NCBI GenBank assembly: GCA_017517145.1
Contig: JAFXAJ010000033.1
Span: 1 to 33,600 of the forward strand
Length of the DNA stretch: 33,600 nt
Direction of reading: 5' to 3'
Source: Ruminococcus sp.
GTDB lineage: Bacteria > Bacillota > Clostridia > Oscillospirales > Ruminococcaceae
The translations under genes were made by a program, and so were the position numbers. The notes beneath the pieces are model-generated. The model was given only the letters and a program-made list of their open reading frames with translations. It did not search any database and had not been told where the DNA came from. Position 1 is the stretch's first letter. Each line of letters opens with the position of its first letter. Below are positions 23,603 to 29,438 of the stretch, one piece after another.

Positions 23603-23684
23603 CACACACCTTTTCACCCATATATGATGCCTGTTCCTCAGGAGTCATTTCACGGACTTCGCCGTTTATATCAACCTTTGCCAT
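23589..23684 (-). CDS. 31-aa acidic protein in the lysis cassette
   Basis: Small frame MAKVDINGEVREMTPEEQ... ending in a DEDD tail. It is preceded by AGAGGTG 6 nt before the ATG and overlaps the endolysin start by 14 bp. Very short acidic proteins of this kind are frequent next to phage tail and lysis genes, but I cannot assign it to a family. Expression is inferred from the ribosome-binding site and coupling. Confidence 0.55.
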   Translation of the reverse strand: MAKVDINGEVREMTPEEQASYMGEKVCDEDD

Positions 23685-23697
23685 GCTATTCACCTCT

Positions 23698-24177
23698 TTA
23701 TCTTACAGCATATATGCTGAATGTCGTTCCTACAGGAAAATAATTCGTTGAAGGGTCTGTAAATGCCGATACCGTATGTATTTTTTCTATTGCCTGTGTC
23801 GTGTCAATTACACGCACCGAAGGAGCAACTCTTTCCGTTTCTGTCTTGGCATATATACTTCTCGTTTCAAGAAATCCGCTGTCTACTGCACCTTTTACAC
23901 AATTTACAGTTTCATTGTCCTTGCATATCATATCAGCTCGCCATCCCACGGTATAGTCGGAATTTATATTGATTCTTGCAGGAGCAGTCTGAGATGCTTT
24001 AGGCACTTTAAGCACTAATACCACCTTTCTGAAATTGTAAGGAGTCCCGTCAGGTTCGGCATTGCGTTTTATAAGTGCCACATCGCTTGCAGATACTGTG
24101 ATTTTTTCAATCAGTTCAAACTTCCCCTGCATATTTTCTGAAAGCTGAGCTGCCATAAATACTTCATGCAGATTCAT
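23698..24177 (-). CDS. Phage tail-region-type protein of unknown function
   Basis: A 159-aa protein without signal or membrane segment. Residues 25-70 and 90-159 have alternating beta-strand patterns (KFELIEKITVSASDVALIKR; NFRKVVLVLKVPKA; FPVGTTFSIYAVR), like distal tail or receptor-binding accessory proteins. I do not recognise a named family. The start at 24177 has GGAG 7 nt upstream, and the gap to the preceding gene is 4 bp. The phage assignment rests mainly on position among holin, XhlA-like and endolysin genes. Confidence 0.6.
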   Translation of the reverse strand: MNLHEVFMAAQLSENMQGKFELIEKITVSASDVALIKRNAEPDGTPYNFRKVVLVLKVPKASQTAPARININSDYTVGWRADMICKDNETVNCVKGAVDSGFLETRSIYAKTETERVAPSVRVIDTTQAIEKIHTVSAFTDPSTNYFPVGTTFSIYAVR

Positions 24178-24181
24178 TTAC

Positions 24182-24412
24182 TCACTCCTTTACAATATTA
24201 CCCGAACAGTCAACCCATTTGCCGCTTCCTGTGAGTATAACGAGTTTACCCTCCGTAATAATAAGCGCTGTTGAGCCCTGATGAAGCTTTTTTCCGCTGA
24301 TTCCCGTAACCGCAGGAAGCTCCGCTGCAGTGTCAACGTCAATTTCAGCTCTCACAACAGTTCTTCCCGCACTGTACTTGATATGCTCCTCATTTCTAAT
24401 TGTCAAAGCCAT
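24182..24412 (-). CDS. Small protein of the lysis cassette, unknown function
   Basis: 76 aa, beginning MALTIRNEEHIKYSAG, with strands RTVVRAEIDV and TALIITEGKLVILTGSGKWVDC that suggest a small beta-rich phage structural protein. AGAGG lies about 9 nt before the ATG. The gaps to its neighbours are 3-4 bp, so it is co-translated. No recognised domain. Confidence 0.6.
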   Translation of the reverse strand: MALTIRNEEHIKYSAGRTVVRAEIDVDTAAELPAVTGISGKKLHQGSTALIITEGKLVILTGSGKWVDCSGNIVKE

Positions 24413-24415
24413 AAA

Positions 24416-24622
24416 TTATACCTCTCTTTTCTCGTATTTTCCGCAGACATTTTCAGCTGCTATGCTGTTTTTCTGGTACTGCACGCCAAAATAAAACGCA
24501 ATTATCGTTGTAAATACTGTCAGAAACTGTTCCGATGAAATCTGCCCTCTTACTGCAAGTATACCGAAAATCAGCGTCATTGACAGGGTGACAATACTTT
24601 TTACATCAATGAGTTTTACCAT
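24416..24622 (-). CDS. Holin-like membrane protein
   Basis: 68 aa with two hydrophobic segments (about 9-27 SIVTLSMTLIFGILAVRG and 32-49 FLTVFTTIIAFYFGVQY) and a charged C-terminal tail (KYEKREV), the size and topology of small phage holins. I chose the ATG at 24622, because it overlaps the end of the XhlA-like gene by 17 bp and begins right before the conserved part; the longer frame to 24733 lies inside that gene. The ribosome-binding site is weak (AAAGAGAG), so translation may rely on coupling. A holin would let the endolysin reach the wall. Confidence 0.65.
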   Translation of the reverse strand: MVKLIDVKSIVTLSMTLIFGILAVRGQISSEQFLTVFTTIIAFYFGVQYQKNSIAAENVCGKYEKREV

Positions 24623-24842
24623 TCTCTCTTTCACGCTCGATAACCTCCAGCCGTCTTGTGAGCTCCTCCATTTTTTCATTGATAATGGGGATTTTCTCTG
24701 CGAAATTATTATGTTTGTCCACCTTTTTTTCAAGCTGCTCTATGCGGTAATTCGTCAGCTTTGAGCTTACAATAATACCGCACAGTGAACCAATAAGCGT
24801 TCCCACCAGCGATATTAATGCAACTATAATTGTACTTGTAAT
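24606..24842 (-). CDS. XhlA-like coiled-coil membrane protein with no canonical start codon
   Basis: A hydrophobic N-terminal segment (TSTIIVALISLVGTLIGSL, then GIIVSS) is followed by a coiled coil (IEQLEKKVDKHNNFAEKI...MEELTRRLEVIERE), the layout of XhlA/haemolysin-type proteins that accompany phage holins. A good ribosome-binding site, AAAGGAG (24858-24852), stands 9 nt before ATT (24842-24840). The alternatives are ATA two codons earlier or GTG at 24806, the latter cutting through the membrane helix without a ribosome-binding site. I give the ATT as the likely boundary. Either translation uses a rare start, or a start-codon mutation has weakened the first gene of the cassette. Confidence 0.55.
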   Translation of the reverse strand: MTSTIIVALISLVGTLIGSLCGIIVSSKLTNYRIEQLEKKVDKHNNFAEKIPIINEKMEELTRRLEVIERERENGKTH

Positions 24843-25107
24843 TTTTATCAGCTCCTTTCCGAGGGCGGAATAATCCTTCCCATCATATTCACAAACCCTC
24901 TCTATAAAAGGGCTGAAACGGCGCTTTTTTCAACGGAAAACCATTGATTATTGAAAAATAATTATAAAATTCTACTTTTTGCACAATAGTAAACACTGTA
25001 TTTTGTTCATAAACTACATATTATTATTCATATTAACAAAATTTTCCCTTCACGAATATTATAAAAAAGCGGCAACGATGCCGCAAATCCGTGAAAGGAG
25101 AATTTTT
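24843..25107. other. Intergenic region between the lysis cassette and cotJ, with a 6-bp hairpin
   Basis: No complete gene. On the minus strand GCGGCA-ACGA-TGCCGC (25069-25084) is followed by TTTTTTATAAT, a good intrinsic terminator oriented against cotJA, and it also lies in the cotJA leader. For the plus strand a CATATTAA box near 25038-25045 with an upstream CATAAA could be a sporulation-sigma promoter for cotJ, at low confidence. No sigma-A promoter is evident for the lysis cassette. Confidence 0.4.
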
Positions 25108-25368
25108 ATGAATATTAACATCTATGACGAGATGAACAGCGTATTCAGAGAGCGTGAAAACAGTTTCCGCAGACCGAATCCCGATACGCTTCCTCGTCCT
25201 GATTATAACGGTGATATGTCTGCTTTCCCCTCAGATACTCCCCTCGCAATGGCGTATGTACCCTTCCAGAAATGGGGCGATACCAAATCTCCCGAAGATG
25301 CGCTGGAATGCGGCACTCTGTTCAGCGATCTTGTTTATCCCTTTGAAAGAGGAGGTAACAGAAGATGA
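25108..25368 (+). CDS. cotJA: Spore coat-associated protein CotJA
   Basis: 86 aa. The conserved core is SDTPLAMAYVPFQKWGDTKSPEDALECGTLFSDLVYPFERG, the signature of CotJA, which is made in the mother cell and deposited in the spore coat with CotJB and CotJC. The start at 25108 (MNINIYDEMNSVF) has AAAGGAG 8 nt upstream; the longer upstream frame runs through the leader hairpin. It overlaps cotJB by 4 bp (ATGA). Confidence 0.92.
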   Translation: MNINIYDEMNSVFRERENSFRRPNPDTLPRPDYNGDMSAFPSDTPLAMAYVPFQKWGDTKSPEDALECGTLFSDLVYPFERGGNRR

Positions 25369-25610
25369 ACAATAAAGCTATGCTTATGAAAAAAATCAAA
25401 CAGCTGGATTTCACCTTAAAAGAACTCAATCTTTATCTCGATACTCATCCCAACTGCCGCCGTGCTCTGGCTATGTTCCAGAAATACAGGACGCTCCGTG
25501 AAACAGCTATGAACGATTATATAAAAAATTACGGACCTATTACCCCTGAACAATCAGAAAATACTCAGCGCTGGGACTGGATTGACAGCCCTTTTCCTTG
25601 GGAGGTGTGA
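25365..25610 (+). CDS. cotJB: Spore coat protein CotJB
   Basis: 81 aa with the CotJB pattern: KKIKQLDFTLKELNLYLDTHPNCRRALAMFQKY...RETAMNDYIKNYGPITPE and the terminal WDWIDSPFPWEV. It overlaps cotJA by 4 bp, and a GGAGG at its 3' end leads into the cotJC remnant. In related organisms it works with CotJA and CotJC in the spore coat. Confidence 0.93.
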   Translation: MNNKAMLMKKIKQLDFTLKELNLYLDTHPNCRRALAMFQKYRTLRETAMNDYIKNYGPITPEQSENTQRWDWIDSPFPWEV

Positions 25611-25613
25611 TTT

Positions 25614-25658
25614 ATGTGGCAGTATGAGAAAAAATTATCGTATCTTTGTTGTACATAA
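25614..25658 (+). pseudogene. cotJC: cotJC remnant, first 14 codons only
   Basis: Right after cotJB and a GGAGG, an ATG opens the frame MWQYEKKLSYLCCT and then stops. CotJC proteins begin with a nearly identical MWxYEKKLQYP, followed by roughly 175 further residues of a manganese-catalase-like protein. Those are missing: 19 bp later comes the terminator of the opposite operon. This is best explained by deletion of the rest of cotJC. Confidence 0.75.
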
Positions 25659-25676
25659 GGTTTTTATTTTGGACTT

Positions 25677-25720
25677 AAAAAATAAGGCAATATCCCACAA
25701 TGTTTGCGAGATATTGCCTT
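25677..25720 (-). terminator. Rho-independent terminator of the ligase-MaoC-HD operon
   Basis: An 11-bp stem AAGGCAATATC/GATATTGCCTT (25684-25694 with 25710-25720) is followed in the minus direction by ATTTTTTAAG. Confidence 0.88.
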
Positions 25721-25732
25721 ACTGATTTCATA

Positions 25733-26173
25733 TCAGTTTTCTTTTAAAATCTCCAGTGCCTTATTATACTTTTCATCCCATTTTGCAAGCTTTTCAGCAG
25801 TGACAACGGAACTGTCAACAATTCTGCTTCTGTCCATATTGTGTGCTAAATCAGCAAACTTAACCTTTTTCGCAGTGGGATTACCCTTTATTCTGCGGAC
25901 ATATTCAAAATAGTCCGTTCCTTTCTCGTGGGTAAGAAGCTTTAACGCTTCGATTACCTCCTGCGGAAACTCCTTTGCCAGTTCGTCAAGAGTGACTTCC
26001 GTATCCTCAGCTACGTCGTGGAGCAGGGCAACACAGCAGGAAATCTCATCGTCCATTTGCTCTGCTAAATGATATGGGTGGAATACGTATGGCATACCAT
26101 TGCAGTCAGTCTGCCCGTGATGTGCCGTATATGCGATTTGCATTGCTTTGTAGGTTAGCTTTGTGTATATCAT
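25733..26173 (-). CDS. HD-domain phosphohydrolase (SpoT/MESH1-like)
   Basis: 146-aa stand-alone HD hydrolase. The motifs are AHHGQTDCNGMPYVFHP (first His and the RxxxxPYxxHP-like block), LLHDVAEDTEVTLDEL (the HD pair and ED) and FADLAHNMDRSRI near residue 101, as in small (p)ppGpp hydrolases. Hence a possible role in alarmone or nucleotide turnover, but single-domain members may act on other substrates. The start at 26173 has GGGAG 6 nt upstream and follows the MaoC stop by 11 bp. Last gene of the T-box-led operon. Confidence 0.82.
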   Translation of the reverse strand: MIYTKLTYKAMQIAYTAHHGQTDCNGMPYVFHPYHLAEQMDDEISCCVALLHDVAEDTEVTLDELAKEFPQEVIEALKLLTHEKGTDYFEYVRRIKGNPTAKKVKFADLAHNMDRSRIVDSSVVTAEKLAKWDEKYNKALEILKEN

Positions 26174-26184
26174 AATTACTCCCT

Positions 26185-26619
26185 TTATTTTTCTTCTCTG
26201 CATTTCACAATTGCTTCGGTAACATTAGTCAGCACAACTTCGCCGTTCTGATTTTTCACCTCGATTGTAATTTCAGCAAGACCATTTCTGGCATTTCTCT
26301 TTTCAAGATTTGTGATAATTGCCTTTCCTGTTAAAACATCTTCGGCAAAAACTGGCTTTAGCCATTCGATTTTTGTGGATTTGCCTGCTAAAAGTTCCTC
26401 ACCGAAGAAATCTACTTCCAGATATTTCGCCCATACTGCCATAAAGGACATAACACCGGGTGCAATAAGTTTGCCGAAAGGAGTGGTTTTAGCGTATTCC
26501 TCGTCAGTGTGCAAAGGAACATTGTCATATTCATTGGCAAAAGCCAACATCTTTTCTTTATCAATGACGACAGGAGCAGGTTCTGCCGTCATTCCGATTT
26601 TCAAATCATCAAAATACAT
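26185..26619 (-). CDS. MaoC-like hot-dog dehydratase/hydratase
   Basis: 144 aa of the MaoC/FabZ hot-dog superfamily. The hydratase segment is FANEYDNVPLHTDEEYAKTTPFGKLIAPGVM, with Asp and His in the D-x-x-P-x-H position, followed by W/F-rich strands and TNVTEAIVKC. It would act on enoyl- or hydroxyacyl-thioesters, which suits its position 10 bp downstream of an acyl-CoA ligase. The start at 26619 has AAAGGTGA 5 nt upstream; the longer frame lies in the ligase gene end. Substrate unknown. Confidence 0.85.
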   Translation of the reverse strand: MYFDDLKIGMTAEPAPVVIDKEKMLAFANEYDNVPLHTDEEYAKTTPFGKLIAPGVMSFMAVWAKYLEVDFFGEELLAGKSTKIEWLKPVFAEDVLTGKAIITNLEKRNARNGLAEITIEVKNQNGEVVLTNVTEAIVKCREEK

Positions 26620-26629
26620 TGTATCACCT

Positions 26630-28954
26630 TTATTTCTGTGCATCCTGTGCTCTGATTTCAGAACGGCGGATTTTTCCGCTGCCTACTGTCTTAGGAAGGC
26701 TGTCTCTGAATTCAACAACTCTGGGATATTTATAAGGAGCAGTATGTTCCTTGACATAAGTCTGGATTTCCTTTTTCAGCTCATCTGTACCCTCTGTTCC
26801 GTTTGTAAGAACGATTGTAGCCTTTACAACCTGACCTCTGATTTCGTCGGGAACGCCTGTAACAGCACATTCAAGAACATAAGGGAGCTCCATGATTACG
26901 CTTTCAATTTCAAAGGGTCCGATACGGTAGCCTGATGACTTGATAAGATCATCAACTCTGCCCACATACCAGAAATAACCGTCCTCGTCCATTCTTGCGG
27001 TATCACCTGTATGATACCAACCGTCATGCCATGCTTCTCTTGTGCTTTCCTCATTTCTGTAATAGCTCATAAACAGACCGCATGGCTTTGTATCGCCAAC
27101 TCTGATACAAATTTCACCTGTTTCGCCGTCTCCTGCTTCTGTTCCGTCAGGGTTGAGAATATGAACATCATAAAGGGGATTTGGTCTGCCCATACTGCCC
27201 GGCTTTGCTTCCATTCCCACAAAGTTTGCAACGGAAAGTGTTGTTTCTGTCTGACCGAATCCCTCCATAAGAGAAATTCCCGTAGCTTTCTTAAACTGAT
27301 AGAACACCTCCGGATTGAGAGCTTCACCTGCAATTGTGGCATATTTAAGGCTTGAAAGGTCATATTTTGACAGATCTTCCTTTATGAAGAAACGATACAT
27401 TGTAGGAGGTGCGCAGAATGTTGTGATATTGTATTTCTTGAACATTGGGAGAATATCATCAGCGTGGAAACGCTCGAAATCGTAAACGAAAACTGCTGTT
27501 TCGCACATCCACTGACCATAAAGCTTACCCCACAATGCCTTGCCCCAGCCTGTATCGGAAATTGTAAAATGAATTCCGTTAGGGTCAACATTGTGCCAGT
27601 ATCTTGCTGTGGTGTAGTGCCCAAGAGGATATTTGAAATCATGCATAGCGATTTTGGGATAGCCTGTTGTTCCCGATGTGAAGAACATAAGCATAGGTTC
27701 ACTTCCGCAGGCTGTTTCCTCTGTTCTGGGGAATTCGTTTGAAAATGCAGGAAGCTCTGCGTTGAAGTCGTTCCAGCCATCTCTTGACTTTCCTACGATT
27801 ATTCTTGTTTTAAGTGAAGGACAATTCGGTGCGGCAAGGTCAACTTCATCAGCTACATTTCCGTCAGATGTGCAGACAATTGCAGAGATTTCAGCAGCGT
27901 CAAAACGATATTCAAAATCGTGCTTTACAAGCTGATTTGAAGCGGGAATAACAATTGCACCAAGTCTGTGAAGCGCAAGTATAGAGAACCAGAACTGATA
28001 ATGTCTTTTCAGAACAAGCATTACCTTATCTCCCTTTTTAATACCAAGAGATTTGAAGTAATTTGCTGTCTGGCAGGAATATTCTTTTATATCCTTGAAT
28101 GTGAAGAATCTTTCGCTCTTGTCCTCTGCAACGTGAACCATAGCGATTTTATCAGGAGCTTTTTCAGCCATAGCGTCAACAATGTCATAAGCAAAGTTGA
28201 AACTTTCCTCATTCTGGAAATTTACAGAAGAAAGTGTGCCTGTTTCGTCTGTTTCGCAGGTTACGAATTTATCTGCAACTGGATGAACAATGCCTGCCTT
28301 ATCAAAATTTGTATGGGTAAATTCCTTTACAGTATTTTTCATTTCAGGAACTTCAGCAACGCCATTAGGTTTTATAACAACAGCATATATTTCGCAATCT
28401 TCGCCGCCGAGAGCAATTTCATCGTGGGGAATAGAGCTGTCAAAGAAAATGCTGTCGCCCTCATAAAGAGTTTCAATGTGATTTCCAATAACTTTACGTA
28501 GAGTACCCTTGAGAACAATATCCATTTCCTGTCCTGCATGGCTTGAAAAATGACGGGGTCTTGTCAGAGCCTCCTCTGAATATGGAATTACAACGTGATA
28601 CGGCTCAATCATCTTGTTCTTGAATTTATGTGCAAGGCGGTTGTAACTTAGTCCTTCACGTCTTGTAATTGGCTTGCCCTTGCCTTTTCTTGTTACGGTA
28701 TATTCAGTAAGCTCAGGACCTTTACCCTCCATTAATTCAGAAATATCAACACCGAAAGCAGCGGCACATTTGTAGATAAAAGTGAAGCTGAAATCAGTTT
28801 CGCCCTTTTCCATTTTCTTGTATTCATCAACGGAAAGACCTGTTTTAGAAGCCATAGTTTCAAAGGAAATTCCCATATCCTCACGGAGAGTACGGATACG
28901 CTGCGCAACCTCACGGATGCTCTGCTCTGTTTCTGTTAAATTGCTATTTGACAT
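26630..28954 (-). CDS. HTH-cupin-acyl-CoA ligase fusion (MACS-type AMP-forming synthetase)
   Basis: 774 aa in three parts. An XRE-type helix-turn-helix spans 14-72 (IRTLREDMGISFETMASKTGLSVDEYKKMEKGE). A cupin barrel spans about 105-200 (HSSH-like SSHAGQEMDIVLKG, IPHDEIALGG). A complete AMP-forming acyl-CoA synthetase spans about 245-770, with phosphate loop FFTSGTTGYPK (424-434), GFGQTE (565-570), YHTGD (647-651), hinge GRVDDLIKSSGYRIGP (665-680) and catalytic Lys761 in SGKIRR. The ligase part is most like medium-chain/branched acyl-CoA synthetases. It begins with AAAGGGG before ATG and is led by a T-box. I infer activation of a short branched or aromatic acid, with an attached ligand-sensing DNA-binding head; the acid cannot be read off. 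Confidence 0.9.
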   Translation of the reverse strand: MSNSNLTETEQSIREVAQRIRTLREDMGISFETMASKTGLSVDEYKKMEKGETDFSFTFIYKCAAAFGVDISELMEGKGPELTEYTVTRKGKGKPITRREGLSYNRLAHKFKNKMIEPYHVVIPYSEEALTRPRHFSSHAGQEMDIVLKGTLRKVIGNHIETLYEGDSIFFDSSIPHDEIALGGEDCEIYAVVIKPNGVAEVPEMKNTVKEFTHTNFDKAGIVHPVADKFVTCETDETGTLSSVNFQNEESFNFAYDIVDAMAEKAPDKIAMVHVAEDKSERFFTFKDIKEYSCQTANYFKSLGIKKGDKVMLVLKRHYQFWFSILALHRLGAIVIPASNQLVKHDFEYRFDAAEISAIVCTSDGNVADEVDLAAPNCPSLKTRIIVGKSRDGWNDFNAELPAFSNEFPRTEETACGSEPMLMFFTSGTTGYPKIAMHDFKYPLGHYTTARYWHNVDPNGIHFTISDTGWGKALWGKLYGQWMCETAVFVYDFERFHADDILPMFKKYNITTFCAPPTMYRFFIKEDLSKYDLSSLKYATIAGEALNPEVFYQFKKATGISLMEGFGQTETTLSVANFVGMEAKPGSMGRPNPLYDVHILNPDGTEAGDGETGEICIRVGDTKPCGLFMSYYRNEESTREAWHDGWYHTGDTARMDEDGYFWYVGRVDDLIKSSGYRIGPFEIESVIMELPYVLECAVTGVPDEIRGQVVKATIVLTNGTEGTDELKKEIQTYVKEHTAPYKYPRVVEFRDSLPKTVGSGKIRRSEIRAQDAQK

Positions 28955-28961
28955 AATAAAT

Positions 28962-28987
28962 GCCCCTTTCGATTAATTTTCTGGGGC
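28962..28987 (-). promoter_or_regulatory. Candidate Shine-Dalgarno-sequestering hairpin
   Basis: On the transcript TGCCCC (plus 28983-28988) can pair with GGGGCA (28961-28966), which contains the Shine-Dalgarno of the ligase gene. The same GCCCC can instead pair with GGGGC of the T-box terminator 3' arm (plus 28999-29003). The two pairings exclude each other, so translation could be tied to the T-box state. Confidence 0.45.
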
Positions 28988-28990
28988 AAT

Positions 28991-29278
28991 AAAAAAACGC
29001 CCCAAAGTAAATTACTTTGAGACGAGCTGTAAACCCGCGGTACCACTCAAATTGCGTGCAGTTTTACTGCACACCACTTTCAGACTCGCCCTCACTTTAA
29101 AGGGATAAGCCCTATGCATTTACGCAGCCTCACGGAAAAGCTTACTATTAGGGAAACCCGAAAATTCAGCCTTTCAACTCAGAAGGGATAAACTCTGCTA
29201 ATGTCTGCCGTCTCACACCTACCGCCGGCTCTCTGAAAAACATTTTTCTCAAAGTTCGTGTCTTCGTCTTTGTCATTT
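28991..29278 (-). promoter_or_regulatory. T-box riboswitch leader
   Basis: The minus strand carries the hallmark GTGGTACCGCGG (29046-29035). The antiterminator stem TTTGAG/CTCAAA encloses it. A competing terminator GTCTCAAAGTA/TACTTTGGGGC (28998-29022) is followed by seven T. Upstream, stem I has AGAGAGCCGG and GGTAGGTGTGAG distal motifs. In the specifier region (about 29192-29185) the triplet ATC at 29189-29187 is followed by 5 nt and TGAG, the spacing I recall for a glyQ T-box, so Ile is my first choice. TTT (Phe) or TAT (Tyr), one or two bases away, cannot be excluded. It would let uncharged tRNA switch on the ligase operon. Confidence 0.93.
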
Positions 29279-29284
29279 GAGAAT

Positions 29285-29313
29285 ATTATATCACCGCAAA
29301 AAGCATTTGTCAA
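29285..29313 (-). promoter_or_regulatory. Sigma-A promoter of the T-box-led operon
   Basis: Minus strand TTGACA (29313-29308), 17-bp spacer, TATAAT (29290-29285). Confidence 0.94.
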
Positions 29314-29384
29314 GTACTTTTAAAAATAAAAATTATAAATTTTATAATACGGAACTTGTAATTTATTTTAACGGCATGATAAGA

Positions 29385-29427
29385 CAATACCGCACAGAGA
29401 ATATATCTGTATTTCTATGCGGTATTG
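29385..29427 (-). terminator. Hairpin after the GH30 gene
   Basis: A 10-bp stem CAATACCGCA/TGCGGTATTG (29385-29394 with 29418-29427), with further inner pairing ACAGA/CTGT, starts 11 bp past the GH30 stop. Only a weak T-rich tract follows, so termination may be partial. Its ACCGCACAGAG arm is also found at 32166-32176. Confidence 0.6.
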
Positions 29428-29438
29428 CTTTACAAAGA

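Noticed and set aside
24623-24733. Longer N-terminus of the holin-like gene
   Set aside because: The added residues are the out-of-frame translation of the XhlA-like coiled coil, and no ribosome-binding site supports it.
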